Positions 27,330 through 35,932 are shown, numbered from the stretch's first letter. The stretch is 64,000 nucleotides of DNA from Alphaproteobacteria bacterium (GCA_011523425.1 WTGU01000050.1:1-64000), one strand, 5' to 3'. Numbers and translations are program-made. Notes: generated by a model from the sequence alone, not told the origin.

Positions 27330-28396
27330 GCGAGGGCGCGGCCGGCTATCGCGTCGAGCGCAGCACGCGCGCAAGCCGCTACGGCGCGCTTGCCGCGCTG
27401 CTCGGCCTCGCCGTGCTGGTTTCGCTCCCCTTCTGGGGCGGGCGCGCGGACATGCGGACGATCGTGGAGATCGCCTACTACCTCGCGCTCGCGCAGCTCT
27501 GGAACCTGCTGGCCGGCTATGCCGGGCTGGTCTCGGTCGGGCAGCAGGCCTTCCTCGGACTCGGCGGCTATGCGCTCTTCGCGTTCGCGATACACGCCGG
27601 CGTTCACCCCCTCGCCGCCATTCCCCTCGCCGGCATCGCCGCGGCGCTCTTCGCCGTGCCGACGGCGTTCATCGTCTTTCGCCTGCGGGGCGCCTACTTC
27701 GCCATCGGCACCTGGGTCGTGGCCGAGGTCTACATGCTCTCCTTCGCCCAGGTGTCCGCGCTCGGCGGCGGCTCCGGCATGAGCCTGCCGGCGGCGGTGG
27801 TGAAGGGCATCGCCCACGGCCGGATGTGGCGGGAAACGGCGATCTACTGGACCGGGCTCGCGATTGCGCTGGGCTCGATCGCGCTCGTCTACCTTCTGCT
27901 GCGCTCCCGCCACGGCCTCGCGCTCACCGCGATCAGGGATTCGGAGGCGGCGTCCGGCAGCCTCGGCGTCGACAACTTCCGCACCAAGATCTGGGTCTAC
28001 ATCGTCGCCGCCTTCGGCACCGGCATGGTCGGCGCGCTGGTCTTCCTCACCAAGCTCCGCATCTCGCCCGAGGCCGGCTTCAACGTCGTCGACTGGACCG
28101 CCAACGTCATCTTCATCGTCGTGATCGGCGGCATCGGCACCATCGAGGGGCCGATCATCGGCGTCATCGTCTTCTTCGTGCTGCGCGAGCTGCTGGCGGA
28201 CTTCGGGAGCTGGTACCTGATCGTGCTGGGCGCGATTGCGGTGCTGATGATGCTGCGCGCGCCGCAGGGCGTCTGGGGCCTGATCGCCGAGCGCTTCGAT
28301 CTCCGCTTCTTCCCGGTGCAGCGGCGACTGGTGTTCGATCCCGCCAGCTTCAGCTTCGTCCCCGGCGACGGTCGGGAAGGAAAGCGCGGGCAGTAG
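27326..28396 (+). CDS. livM: Branched-chain amino acid-type ABC transporter permease, LivM-like
   Basis: A 356-residue polytopic membrane protein, the second permease of the importer. GYAGLVSVGQQAFLGLGGYA, RGAYFAIGTWV and IGGIGTIEGPIIGVIVFF are LivM-family motifs. The GTG start at 27326 overlaps the livH stop (GTGA), and reading in this frame begins right at the family's N-terminus. The soluble C-terminal tail after the last membrane segment is about 50 residues. Last gene of the operon; the acetoacetate-decarboxylase-like gene converges from the other strand after 19 bases. Confidence 0.92.
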   Translation: MSEGAAGYRVERSTRASRYGALAALLGLAVLVSLPFWGGRADMRTIVEIAYYLALAQLWNLLAGYAGLVSVGQQAFLGLGGYALFAFAIHAGVHPLAAIPLAGIAAALFAVPTAFIVFRLRGAYFAIGTWVVAEVYMLSFAQVSALGGGSGMSLPAAVVKGIAHGRMWRETAIYWTGLAIALGSIALVYLLLRSRHGLALTAIRDSEAASGSLGVDNFRTKIWVYIVAAFGTGMVGALVFLTKLRISPEAGFNVVDWTANVIFIVVIGGIGTIEGPIIGVIVFFVLRELLADFGSWYLIVLGAIAVLMMLRAPQGVWGLIAERFDLRFFPVQRRLVFDPASFSFVPGDGREGKRGQ

Positions 28397-28415
28397 CGTC
28401 GCCCGCCGGTGCGGT

Positions 28416-29105
28416 TTATTCCGAAAGGACCACGCCCCAGGGCAGGACCTGGTTGCCGGAGACGAGGCTCGCGCCGAGGATGCGCGTGGGCTTCAGCAGG
28501 TGGGTGGGGTCGTCCTCGCTCGGCTCGAAGCGCACGGTGCCCTCGCCCCAGATCGTCTCGGTGATCTCGGTCTCCGCCGGAAGCTGCACCACCTGGCGCT
28601 TCACCGCGTTCGCCCGGTCGGCCTCCGGCAGCGCCTTCACGAAGAGGCGGGGGAAGGTCTTGAGCGGCTCGAATTCCCGGCCGGTCGGGGCCATGTCGAT
28701 CTCGATCACGTGCCGGCCGAGCCGCTCCGTGAAGCCCCAGATCCGCCCCGTGTCGACGTGCAGCTCCATCGCCGCGAGCTTCATGCGGAAGCCCCAGAGC
28801 TCGCGGGTGCCCGCGCACACCTGATCGGTGCTGGTGAAGGCATGCACCCAGTGCCCGCCGATCTCGCCGCGATAGCGCACCTGGGCGATGACGGCGCTGT
28901 CGTAGTAGGGCCGCGTCGGCACCGTGCTCTCGAAGTGCATGACGGTGATCTGCACCACGTTGGTGGCGAGCTCCAGCGGCGCCGGCACGCGGGGCACGAG
29001 CGCCGCCTCGTCCACCTCGCAGAAGATGCTGAGCGTGCGGAAGCGGTGCCGCCAGGGCGGCAGGGGGTAGGGCAGGAGCGCTGTGTCGAGCTGCTTCTCG
29101 TCCAT
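28416..29105 (-). CDS. Acetoacetate decarboxylase superfamily protein
   Basis: A 229-residue protein matching the acetoacetate decarboxylase (ADC) fold across its length, including the FYxD-like YYDSAVIAQVRY strand and LPWGVVL at the end. In true ADC a FPKKL motif carries the Schiff-base lysine and its neighbour; here the equivalent stretch reads GFRMKL, with only the second lysine present. It may therefore catalyse a different reaction, as many ADC-superfamily proteins do (aldolase, dehydratase or cyclase roles). It stands alone, convergent with livM and followed upstream by a dehydrogenase gene 53 bases away. Confidence 0.75.
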   Translation of the reverse strand: MDEKQLDTALLPYPLPPWRHRFRTLSIFCEVDEAALVPRVPAPLELATNVVQITVMHFESTVPTRPYYDSAVIAQVRYRGEIGGHWVHAFTSTDQVCAGTRELWGFRMKLAAMELHVDTGRIWGFTERLGRHVIEIDMAPTGREFEPLKTFPRLFVKALPEADRANAVKRQVVQLPAETEITETIWGEGTVRFEPSEDDPTHLLKPTRILGASLVSGNQVLPWGVVLSE

Positions 29106-29158
29106 CGGGGTTTCTCGGGGCGGTCTCTTCGCGTGGCGTCGTCCGGGCCGCTCGGGAG

Positions 29159-30151
29159 TCAGTCGAGGCCCAGGCTCGCCCGGTTCTCGCTCATGCTGGC
29201 GGCGATGCGATGGGCGACCTCGAGCGAGCGGATGCCGTCGGCGCCGCTCACCTCCGGCGGCCCGCCCGTCCGCACCGCGCGCACGAAGGCCTCGATCTCG
29301 CGCCGGAGCGGGTCTCCCCGGTCGAAGTCCAGCGTCTCCAGCGCCACCCCGTCGGGTCCCGCCGGCGCGCCGTCGCCCTTCTTGCGCGCGATCCTCACGC
29401 TGCGCTCGCCGTGGTCGACCTTGATGTAGACGTCGGGCTGGAAGATGCGGAGCGTGCGCTCGGTCTTCAGGCTCACGCGGCTCGCGGTGACGTTGGCGAC
29501 GCAGCCGTTGGCGAACCTGAGCCGGGCGTTGGCGATGTCCTCGCTCGCCGAGAAGACCGGCGTGCCCACCGCGTCGATCCCGGCCACTGGCGAGTCCACC
29601 AGCGCCAGGATGATGTCGATGTCGTGGATCATCAGGTCGAGGACGACGCTCACGTCGGTGCCGCGCTCGGAGAACGGCGCGATTCTGACCGATTCGATGT
29701 AGAGCGGGCGGGTGACGCGCGGGGCGACGGTGCGGAAGGCGTCGGAGAAGCGTTCGATCAGGCCGACCTGAAGCACCAGCCCGCGCGCCTCGGCCAGCGC
29801 CGTGAGCTCCTCTGCCGTGTCCACCCGCTTGGTGAGCGGCTTCTCGACCAGCACGTGGATGCCAGCGTCGAGCAGGTCCTTCACCACCGGATGGTGCGCG
29901 GCCGCCGGCACGGCGACGGAGGCGGCGTCGATGCGGCCGATGAGCGCACGGTGGTCGTCCACGGCATCGGCGCCGAGGGGCGCGGCCACGGCGGTGGCCC
30001 TGTCGTGGTCGATGTCCGCGATGCCGACGAGGCGGGCGTCCTCGCGCGCGGCCATCTTCTCGGCGTGATAGCGGCCGAAATGGCCGACGCCCACCACGCC
30101 CAGCCTGAGCGCGCCGGCTTCGTCCTCCCGTGCCTCGGCGTCCTCCGCCAC
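29159..30151 (-). CDS. Gfo/Idh/MocA family dehydrogenase, GnnA-like
   Basis: A 330-residue NAD-dependent oxidoreductase. The Rossmann motif is GVVGVGHFGRYHAEK (near residues 18-32), followed by VEKPL and the conserved LDLMIHDIDIILALV, RLRFANGCVANVTASRVS and LRIFQPD. This sequence pattern is that of the proteins found beside lpxI/lpxB in many alphaproteobacteria, which are thought to oxidise C3 of UDP-GlcNAc on the way to GlcNAc3N-containing lipid A. No lpx gene is in the window, so that role is inferred from sequence resemblance only. It starts 13 bases after the adenine deaminase stop, suggesting co-transcription. Confidence 0.8.
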   Translation of the reverse strand: MAEDAEAREDEAGALRLGVVGVGHFGRYHAEKMAAREDARLVGIADIDHDRATAVAAPLGADAVDDHRALIGRIDAASVAVPAAAHHPVVKDLLDAGIHVLVEKPLTKRVDTAEELTALAEARGLVLQVGLIERFSDAFRTVAPRVTRPLYIESVRIAPFSERGTDVSVVLDLMIHDIDIILALVDSPVAGIDAVGTPVFSASEDIANARLRFANGCVANVTASRVSLKTERTLRIFQPDVYIKVDHGERSVRIARKKGDGAPAGPDGVALETLDFDRGDPLRREIEAFVRAVRTGGPPEVSGADGIRSLEVAHRIAASMSENRASLGLD

Positions 30152-30164
30152 CGCCTGCGCCGCC

Positions 30165-31967
30165 TCAGGCCGCCTCGTCGACGAAGAGCTCCGCCAGCTC
30201 GAAGCGGTCCTGCGTCATGTAGGCCAGGCCCTTGGTGCTGATGCGGTAGTAGGGGATGGTGACGAGCGAGACGAATTCCAGGTTCATCTGCGGCGTCTCG
30301 AGCTCGCATCCCATGTCACGCCAGGCGGCTATCAGCTTGTACTGGCGCTCGAAAAGCTCGTCGAAGGGGAGGTCCGAGGCGAGGCCGTTGAGCGGCGTCG
30401 GCAGCGACGCCTCCACCCTGCCGTTGCGCAGCGCGATGAAGCCGCCGTCCATCCTGATGGTCTCGTTGGCCGCCGCTGCCATGTCCTCGTCCGAGGCGCC
30501 GACCAGCACGATGTTCTGGTTGAAGACGTTGGCCGTGGTGCCGATGCAGCCCTCCTTGATCCCGAACCCCTTGACGAAGGCGACGCCGACCTCGCCGGTG
30601 CCCATGATCCGGTCGATCATGCAGATCTTGTTGATGCCGTTCTCCGGGTCCGCCAGCACGCAGCCGTCGACGACGGGGAGCGTCTCCACCGAGCCCGGCG
30701 TCTCCAGCGAGCCGTCGCGGGTATTGATGCAGCGCACGTTCACGGTCTCGCCGGCGCCGGCCGGCGCCTCGATGCGGAAATCGGCCGGCTCGAGCGTGCG
30801 GTCGATGTTCATGGTGCCGTAGAGCCAGTCCGGATAGTGCGGGGTGGCGAGCGGCTCGAGCAGCTTGCCGTCCTCGACCCAGACCTTGCCGTTCGCCATC
30901 ACGCGGGCGATCTCGAACCCTTCGAGGCTGTCGACGAAGACGATGTCGGCGTAGCGGCCCGCGGCGATCATGCCCATGTCGTGGTTGACCCGGTAGAACT
31001 CGGCCGGCTGGATCGTGGACATCTGGATCGCCGTCATCGGGTCGAGGCCGTTCTGCACGGCGACGCGGATCGCGTTGTCCATCTGGCCGCGCTCCAGCAT
31101 CCAGTCCGGCGTGATCACGTCGGTGCAGAGCTGGTAGGCGCGGGCGTGGTAGCCCTCCTCAGTTATCACAGGAAGGCACGCCTCTATGTCCTTGCAGGCG
31201 CTCCCTTCCCTGATGACGATCCAGATGCCGAGCTCGGCCTGCCGCCGGGTCTCCGAGGCGTTGACGATCTCGTGGTTGTGCATGATCCCGGAGGCGACCC
31301 AGGCGTTGGTGATCTTCTCGTCGGTCATGCCGGCCGAGTGGCCCTGGATGACCTTGCCCATGTCGAGCGCCTCCTCCATGAGGCTGAGCAGGGCCCGGTC
31401 GCGCTGGTTCTGGTAGAGCATCAGCTCCGGGCTGATCTCCTCGATGCCCTTGGTCTCGGGCCAGGTCAGCGAATCGCGCAGGTCGTCGATGCTCGGTGCG
31501 TTGGGCGAGGCAGGGAAGCCGATCCCCCGGTTCTGCGTGTAGCACATGGTGGGGGTGACGAAGATCGGCTTGACCGGCGTCGCCAGCAGCTCGTCGAGGA
31601 AGAAGCGCGACGCGCGCATGCCGTTGACGATGGCGTGGCCGTAGAAGCCGTCCACGATGGTCGTCGAGCCGTGCAGCAGCCGGCAGGCCGCGAACACGGT
31701 GGAGTTGGCGTAGGTGTGCCACTGGTGGCAGTGGGGGTCGATCAGCCCCGGCACCAGGAGCCGGCCTTCGGCGTCGATCACCTCGGTGCGCTCGTCGATG
31801 GCATAGTCCACGTCGCCGACCGCGGCGATCCGCTCGCCCTTGATGGCGATCCCTTCCGCCTTGATCGTGCCGGTGTGGACGTTGACCACACGGCCGCCGG
31901 TGATGACCGTGTCGGCGGGCGCGTAGCCCATGGCCACGTCGATCAACGCTTCCCGCTGCAGCTCCAT
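30165..31967 (-). CDS. ade: Adenine deaminase family metal-dependent hydrolase
   Basis: A 600-residue amidohydrolase of the Ade family, which deaminates adenine to hypoxanthine. Metal ligands are seen as PHCHQWH near residue 80, QGHSAG and HNHEIVNA in the barrel, and TDVITP near the end of the barrel; IWIVIREGSACKD and ARVMANGKVWVEDG are family-specific. A C-terminal domain typical of Ade follows (MIDRIMGTGEVGVAFVKGFG). The ATG at 31967 has GAGGGGGGAAG just upstream. Some Ade-like proteins act on other substrates (for instance as N-6-methyladenine or other aminohydrolases), so adenine is likely but not proven. Divergent from the iron-type ABC ATPase. Confidence 0.85.
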   Translation of the reverse strand: MELQREALIDVAMGYAPADTVITGGRVVNVHTGTIKAEGIAIKGERIAAVGDVDYAIDERTEVIDAEGRLLVPGLIDPHCHQWHTYANSTVFAACRLLHGSTTIVDGFYGHAIVNGMRASRFFLDELLATPVKPIFVTPTMCYTQNRGIGFPASPNAPSIDDLRDSLTWPETKGIEEISPELMLYQNQRDRALLSLMEEALDMGKVIQGHSAGMTDEKITNAWVASGIMHNHEIVNASETRRQAELGIWIVIREGSACKDIEACLPVITEEGYHARAYQLCTDVITPDWMLERGQMDNAIRVAVQNGLDPMTAIQMSTIQPAEFYRVNHDMGMIAAGRYADIVFVDSLEGFEIARVMANGKVWVEDGKLLEPLATPHYPDWLYGTMNIDRTLEPADFRIEAPAGAGETVNVRCINTRDGSLETPGSVETLPVVDGCVLADPENGINKICMIDRIMGTGEVGVAFVKGFGIKEGCIGTTANVFNQNIVLVGASDEDMAAAANETIRMDGGFIALRNGRVEASLPTPLNGLASDLPFDELFERQYKLIAAWRDMGCELETPQMNLEFVSLVTIPYYRISTKGLAYMTQDRFELAELFVDEAA

Positions 31968-32077
31968 CGCTTCCCCCCTCGTGCGGCGCCGACGGGGCGG
32001 CACCGTAGTCGGTGTTGGGGACCCCTTCAAGCCGCGCTCCCGCCCCGGTTCGGCAGGGTGAAAGCAGGGGCGGGGGA

Positions 32078-32126
32078 TGGACAGCGGCGGGCCGCCGCGC
32101 TATCCTGACAATGACTTTCACTTGCA
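32078..32126 (+). promoter_or_regulatory. Promoter with overlapping Fur/Irr-like operator upstream of the FbpC-like gene
   Basis: A -35 hexamer TGGACA (32078-32083), a 17-base spacer and a -10 hexamer TATCCT (32101-32106) are followed at once by the imperfect palindrome TGACAATGA-ct-TTCACTTGCA (32106-32126). The AT-rich box stands out against the GC-rich surroundings and resembles Fur-family operators, which fits a gene for an iron-type importer ATPase. A repressor bound here would cover the transcription start. Confidence 0.6.
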
Positions 32127-32130
32127 TGGC

Positions 32131-33243
32131 ATGACTCGATCGATGGCGATCGACGGGGCAGCGCGTGCGCCGGCGGCGGACGCATCGAGCGGGCTGAGCC
32201 TGGAAGGCATCCACCACGCCTACGAGGCCGCGCCGGTGATACGCGGCGTCGACCTGGCGGTCGAGCGGGGCGAGATCCTGTGCCTGCTGGGGCCGTCCGG
32301 CTGCGGCAAGACCACCCTGCTCAGGATCGCCGCCGGCCTCGAGCGCCAGAGCGCCGGGCGCGTTCTGATCGACGGCGAGGAGGTCGCCGGCCCGCACCTC
32401 TTCGTCGAGCCGGAGAAGCGCCGGATCGGCCTGATGTTCCAGGACTATGCGCTGTTCCCGCACGTGCGCGCCGTCGACAACGTGGGCTTCGGGCTGACCA
32501 ACGGGCGGAGGGCGCAGCGGCGGGACACGGCGCTTCGCCTGCTCGGGCATCTCGGCCTTGCCCACCTCGCCGACGCCTATCCGCACGAGCTCTCGGGCGG
32601 GGAGCAACAGCGTGTGGCGCTCGCTCGCGCGCTCGCGCCGGAGCCGCGCGCGATGCTGCTGGACGAGCCGTTCTCCGGCCTCGACGAGCGGTTGCGGGAG
32701 CGGGTCCGGGACGACACGCTGCGCTTCCTCCACGAGGCCGGGGTGCCGATCGTGCTGGTCACTCACGATGCGGACGAGGCGCTGCTGATGGCGGACCGGA
32801 TCGCCCTGATGCAGGAGGGCGTGCTGGTCCAGGTGGGGCGTCCGGACGAGCTCTGCCGCCGCCCGGCGAGCCCCTTCGTCGCGCGCTTCTTCGGCGCGCT
32901 GCCGGCCTTCGACGGCCGGGTCAGGGGCCGCGCGGTGGAGACTCCCATCGGGCGTGCACCCGCCGCCTGCAGCGAGGGCTGCAGGGTGCGGGTCTATGTG
33001 AGGCCGGAGGCGGTGGCGCTGCTCGACGAGGGCGCCGCCGACGCCGACGGTCTCCCGGCGGCCCGGGTTCTCGACAGCCGGCCGCTCGGCACGACCAGCC
33101 ATTTGAAGCTCGCGGTGGAGGGTCATGCGGCGCCGCTGACCCTCAACGTGGCCGACGATGGCGCTCCGCGCGTCGACGACGTGGTCCGCATTCGGCTTGA
33201 CCCACGCCGTACTTTTGTGTTCCCTGCCTCCCAAGACCTGTAG
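32131..33243 (+). CDS. Fe(III)/polyamine-type ABC transporter ATP-binding protein, FbpC/PotA-like
   Basis: A 370-residue ABC ATPase. Walker A GPSGCGKTT, LMFQDYALFPHV, signature LSGGEQQRVAL, Walker B LLLDEPFSGLD and switch THDADEAL are present, followed by a C-terminal TOBE-type domain (RVYVRPEAVALL). The FQDYALFPHV and TOBE region match the ferric-iron (FbpC) and polyamine groups. The ATG at 32131 is preferred over in-frame 32077 because the likely promoter lies between them; 32143 is another option. No permease or binding-protein gene is adjacent, so partners must be encoded elsewhere. The Fur-like box upstream favours iron. Confidence 0.82.
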   Translation: MTRSMAIDGAARAPAADASSGLSLEGIHHAYEAAPVIRGVDLAVERGEILCLLGPSGCGKTTLLRIAAGLERQSAGRVLIDGEEVAGPHLFVEPEKRRIGLMFQDYALFPHVRAVDNVGFGLTNGRRAQRRDTALRLLGHLGLAHLADAYPHELSGGEQQRVALARALAPEPRAMLLDEPFSGLDERLRERVRDDTLRFLHEAGVPIVLVTHDADEALLMADRIALMQEGVLVQVGRPDELCRRPASPFVARFFGALPAFDGRVRGRAVETPIGRAPAACSEGCRVRVYVRPEAVALLDEGAADADGLPAARVLDSRPLGTTSHLKLAVEGHAAPLTLNVADDGAPRVDDVVRIRLDPRRTFVFPASQDL

Positions 33244-33332
33244 ACGGCAACACTGCGGGACCGGCGCCGCGCGGCGGATTTCGCGCCCGCGACCGGCCGT
33301 CGCACCCGCCGTCGTGAGACTGGAGCCGTGTC

Positions 33333-33602
33333 ATGGGTATCTCGATCTGGCAAATCCTACTGATCGTTCTGGTAGTCGTTCTGCTGTTCGGCGCCGGCAA
33401 GCTGCCGCGCCTGATGGGCGACTTCGCCAAGGGCATCAAGAGCTTCAAGACCGGCATGCGGGAAGGCGAGGCGCCCCCGCCGCCGGCACAGAGCGCCGCC
33501 GCTCCGGCCGAGGCTCCGCAGGAGCCCAAGGTGATCGAGAGCGAGCCCTCGACCATCGAAGCCAGCGCCGTCAAGAAGGACGAAGAAGCCGCCAAGAGCT
33601 AG
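33333..33602 (+). CDS. tatA: Sec-independent protein translocase TatA
   Basis: An 89-residue TatA. One membrane helix (about residues 4-21) is followed by [21 protein letters not shown], the hinge and amphipathic helix diagnostic of TatA, then a Pro/Ala/Glu-rich tail. TatA oligomers form the passage for folded twin-arginine proteins once TatBC has bound the signal peptide. First gene of tatABC. Confidence 0.95.
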   Translation: MGISIWQILLIVLVVVLLFGAGKLPRLMGDFAKGIKSFKTGMREGEAPPPPAQSAAAPAEAPQEPKVIESEPSTIEASAVKKDEEAAKS

Positions 33603-33632
33603 CAGCCTGACCCTGGACGGCTGAAGGGAAAC

Positions 33633-33659
33633 TGGGAGAACACCCGCTCCCGTAGCGGG
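33633..33659 (+). promoter_or_regulatory. Ribosome site and stem-loop between tatA and tatB
   Basis: A Shine-Dalgarno-like TGGGAG (33633-33638) is followed by a 6-bp hairpin, CCCGCT (33643-33648) with AGCGGG (33654-33659). The site is 28 bases from the tatB ATG in linear sequence but about 11 if the hairpin is folded. It may set the low TatB-to-TatA ratio (inference). Confidence 0.45.
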
Positions 33660-33666
33660 CGCACAC

Positions 33667-34185
33667 ATGTTGGACATCGGCTGGCAAGAGCTCATCATCC
33701 TGATGCTGATCGCCCTGATCGTCGTCGGGCCGAAGGACCTGCCGCGCATCGTCAAGACCGCGGGCCAGTGGATGGGCAAGGCGCGCGGCTACGCCCGCGA
33801 CTTCCAGCGGACCATCGAGGAGGCCGCGGACGCGACCGAGATCGATGCCGTCAAGAAGGAGATCGACGAGGCCAACCGCGAGCTCGCCGACGCCCGCCGG
33901 GACGTGTCGGACGGGGCGGAATCGGTGAAGCGCGACGTTGCCGAAGGCAGCGACAGCGTGAACAAGATGTTCAGCGAGGATGTCATGGCGCCGGCTAAGG
34001 GCGCGGCCGCGAAGCCCAACGGCGAGGCAGCGCCTGCCGAGACGAAGGACGGCGAGGGCGAAGCCCCCGCGGCAACGGCAGCGGAGAGCGCGGCTGCGCC
34101 CGCAGCGGCAGAGGCCGCGCCGGCGGCAGAGCCCCAGGGCGGCAGCGCGGACGACACGCCGCCTGCGCGCGGCGCGAGCGCCTAG
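33667..34185 (+). CDS. tatB: Sec-independent protein translocase TatB
   Basis: A 172-residue TatB. The N-terminal MLDIGWQELIILMLIALIVVGPKDLP has the acidic residue, membrane helix and GPKDLP hinge that separate TatB from TatA (written here as the conserved block at residues 1-26). An amphipathic helix and a long charged coiled-coil-like segment to about residue 110 follow, then an Ala/Pro/Glu-rich tail. TatB with TatC receives twin-arginine signal peptides. Confidence 0.93.
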   Translation: MLDIGWQELIILMLIALIVVGPKDLPRIVKTAGQWMGKARGYARDFQRTIEEAADATEIDAVKKEIDEANRELADARRDVSDGAESVKRDVAEGSDSVNKMFSEDVMAPAKGAAAKPNGEAAPAETKDGEGEAPAATAAESAAAPAAAEAAPAAEPQGGSADDTPPARGASA

Positions 34186-34278
34186 GCGCCCGGACTCAGA
34201 CAGCGCGGAATGTCTCGGCGGCTCCCGTCCGGCGTGTCAGCGCCCCTGAGATCCGGTCCCGGGGCGGGTGGGTAGCCG

Positions 34279-35136
34279 GTGGTCGACCAGATCGAACAAT
34301 CGCGCGCGCCCCTGATCGATCACCTGATCGAGCTCAGGCGCCGCCTCGCCTTCGCGGCCATCGGGCTGGTCATCGCCTTTCTCGGCTGCTGGTACGTGGC
34401 CTCGGACATCTTCGCCTTCCTGGTCGAGCCGTTGCGCGACGTGCTGGCCGAGGGAGGCTACGACACCAACCTGATCTACACGCACCTGCTGGAGGCCTTC
34501 TTCACCGAGCTGAAGATCGCCTTCTGGGGCGCCTTCTTCGTCTCCTTCCCGCTGATCGCCACGCAGTTCTGGATGTTCGTGGCGCCCGGCCTCTACAAGA
34601 ACGAGAAGAGGGCCGTCCTGCCCTTCCTCTTCATCACGCCGGTGCTGTTCTTCTCGGGCGGCGGGCTGGTCTACTACTTCATCTTCCCGCAGGCCTTCAA
34701 CTTCTTCATCTCCTTCCAGGCGCCGGGCACGGAAGAGGGCCTCGGCCTCGAGCTGCTGCCCAAGATCGGCGAGTACCTGTCGCTGGTGATGAAGCTGATC
34801 TTCGCCTTCGGCATCGCCTTCCAGCTTCCGGTGATGCTGACGCTGATGGGCCGTGCCGGCCTCGCCACCTCGGCCGGGCTGAAGCGCAAGCGCAAGTACG
34901 CCATCGTCATAGTCTTCATCGCCGCGGCGATCCTGACCCCGCCCGATCTGTTCAGTCAGATCGGCCTCGGCATTCCGCTGATCGCGCTCTACGAGATCTC
35001 GATCATCTCGGTCGGCTTCGTCGAGAAGAAGCGCCGCAAGAAGCAGGAAGAAGAAGAGGCGGCCTACGCCGAGATGGACGAGCTGCTGGCCCAGTACGAG
35101 GACAGCGAAGAGACCGACTTCAACTACGGGCGCTGA
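34279..35136 (+). CDS. tatC: Sec-independent protein translocase TatC
   Basis: A 285-residue TatC with six membrane segments. The cytoplasmic N-terminus LIDHLIELRRRL (residues 12-23), YTHLLEAFFTELK, and FWMFVAPGLYKNEKR with the conserved Phe/Glu that contact the twin-arginine motif are all visible. The GTG at 34279 gives the usual N-terminus. The C-terminal tail is long and highly charged (EKKRRKKQEEEE). The neighbour common in alphaproteobacteria, serS, is absent; a repeat copy follows instead. Confidence 0.95.
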   Translation: MVDQIEQSRAPLIDHLIELRRRLAFAAIGLVIAFLGCWYVASDIFAFLVEPLRDVLAEGGYDTNLIYTHLLEAFFTELKIAFWGAFFVSFPLIATQFWMFVAPGLYKNEKRAVLPFLFITPVLFFSGGGLVYYFIFPQAFNFFISFQAPGTEEGLGLELLPKIGEYLSLVMKLIFAFGIAFQLPVMLTLMGRAGLATSAGLKRKRKYAIVIVFIAAAILTPPDLFSQIGLGIPLIALYEISIISVGFVEKKRRKKQEEEEAAYAEMDELLAQYEDSEETDFNYGR

Positions 35137-35184
35137 TGCGGCGGTGGAACCGGCCGTCGCGCCGGTAGGCGTGCGGAACCGAAT

Positions 35185-35243
35185 GGCAGCCGGCTGCCGT
35201 GAGCGACAAAGAGCTGGAGCGCGTCCGTGTGAAACGGAAGCGG
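35185..35243 (+). repeat. Dispersed intergenic repeat, copy C (short)
   Basis: A truncated copy carrying the GCCGTGAGCGACAAAGAG core and part of the TGGAGCG hairpin. It fills the space between the convergent tatC and Sel1-repeat genes and ends just before the latter's stop codon, where it could serve as a bidirectional 3' end. Confidence 0.8.
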
Positions 35244-35244
35244 G

Positions 35245-35730
35245 CTACTGCTCGGCGAGCAGGCCCTTGGCTTCCTCGATCTCTTCCGCAGTCATCAGCC
35301 CGGCGATCGAGTCCAGGATGAGCTGGGCGTTCGGGCCCTTCTCCTCAGCCGCCCGCTGCAGCCAGGCGTAGGCGCGCACGAGGTCGCGGGGGACGCCGTC
35401 GCCGCGCGCGTAGATCGTGCCGAGCAGGGTCTGCGCCTCGGTCACGCCGGCCTGCGCGGCCTGCTCGTACCAGGGCACCGCGCGACCGGGCTGCCCCATG
35501 ATCTGGAAGGCCATGCCAAGGGCGTAGGCGGCCTGGTAGTCGCCGGCCTCGGCGAGCGGCAGCCACTCGCTCACGGCCGTCTCGTAATCGCCTGCCGTAT
35601 AGGCCTGCCAGCCGCTGGCCATGTCCGCCTGCGCGCCGACGGGCGCGAGCGCAACTGTCGCCGCCAGCAGGGCGCCTGCCGCGGCGGGCAGTGCCCCGCC
35701 GGCGCGCCGGCGCTGCCACCCGGATGACAT
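35245..35730 (-). CDS. Secreted Sel1-repeat protein
   Basis: A 161-residue protein with a Sec signal peptide (positive start, hydrophobic core, cleavage likely after VGAQA near residue 35) and two to three Sel1/TPR-like helical repeats (YETAVSEWLPLAEAGDYQAAYALGMAF, then AVPWYEQAAQAGVTEAQTLLGTIYA; given as motif ends, residues about 48-110). Sel1 repeats serve as protein-interaction scaffolds. The role is unknown. The ATG at 35730 is preferred to a TTG one codon upstream. It is 14 bases downstream of rpmG. Confidence 0.72.
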   Translation of the reverse strand: MSSGWQRRRAGGALPAAAGALLAATVALAPVGAQADMASGWQAYTAGDYETAVSEWLPLAEAGDYQAAYALGMAFQIMGQPGRAVPWYEQAAQAGVTEAQTLLGTIYARGDGVPRDLVRAYAWLQRAAEEKGPNAQLILDSIAGLMTAEEIEEAKGLLAEQ

Positions 35731-35747
35731 CAAGCGACCCCTGGGCT

Positions 35748-35915
35748 CTATTTGATCTTCGCTTCTTTGAAGACCACGTGCTTACGGGCGACGGGATCGT
35801 ACTTGCGGAGCGAGAGCTTTTCGGTCTGGCTGCGCGGGTTCTTGCGCGTCGTGTAATAGAATCCCGTGCCCGCCGAACTGACGAGCTTGATGAGGATACT
35901 GTTGGCCTTGGCCAT
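35748..35915 (-). CDS. rpmG: 50S ribosomal protein L33
   Basis: A 55-residue L33 starting [20 protein letters not shown] and containing [20 protein letters not shown] and [11 protein letters not shown] (residues 22-55). It lacks the zinc-binding cysteine pairs of C+ L33 paralogues and so is the zinc-free form. It is a component of the large ribosomal subunit near the E site. A good promoter with TTGACA and TAATGT lies upstream. Confidence 0.95.
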   Translation of the reverse strand: MAKANSILIKLVSSAGTGFYYTTRKNPRSQTEKLSLRKYDPVARKHVVFKEAKIK

Positions 35916-35932
35916 GCGACTCGCCCGGATAA

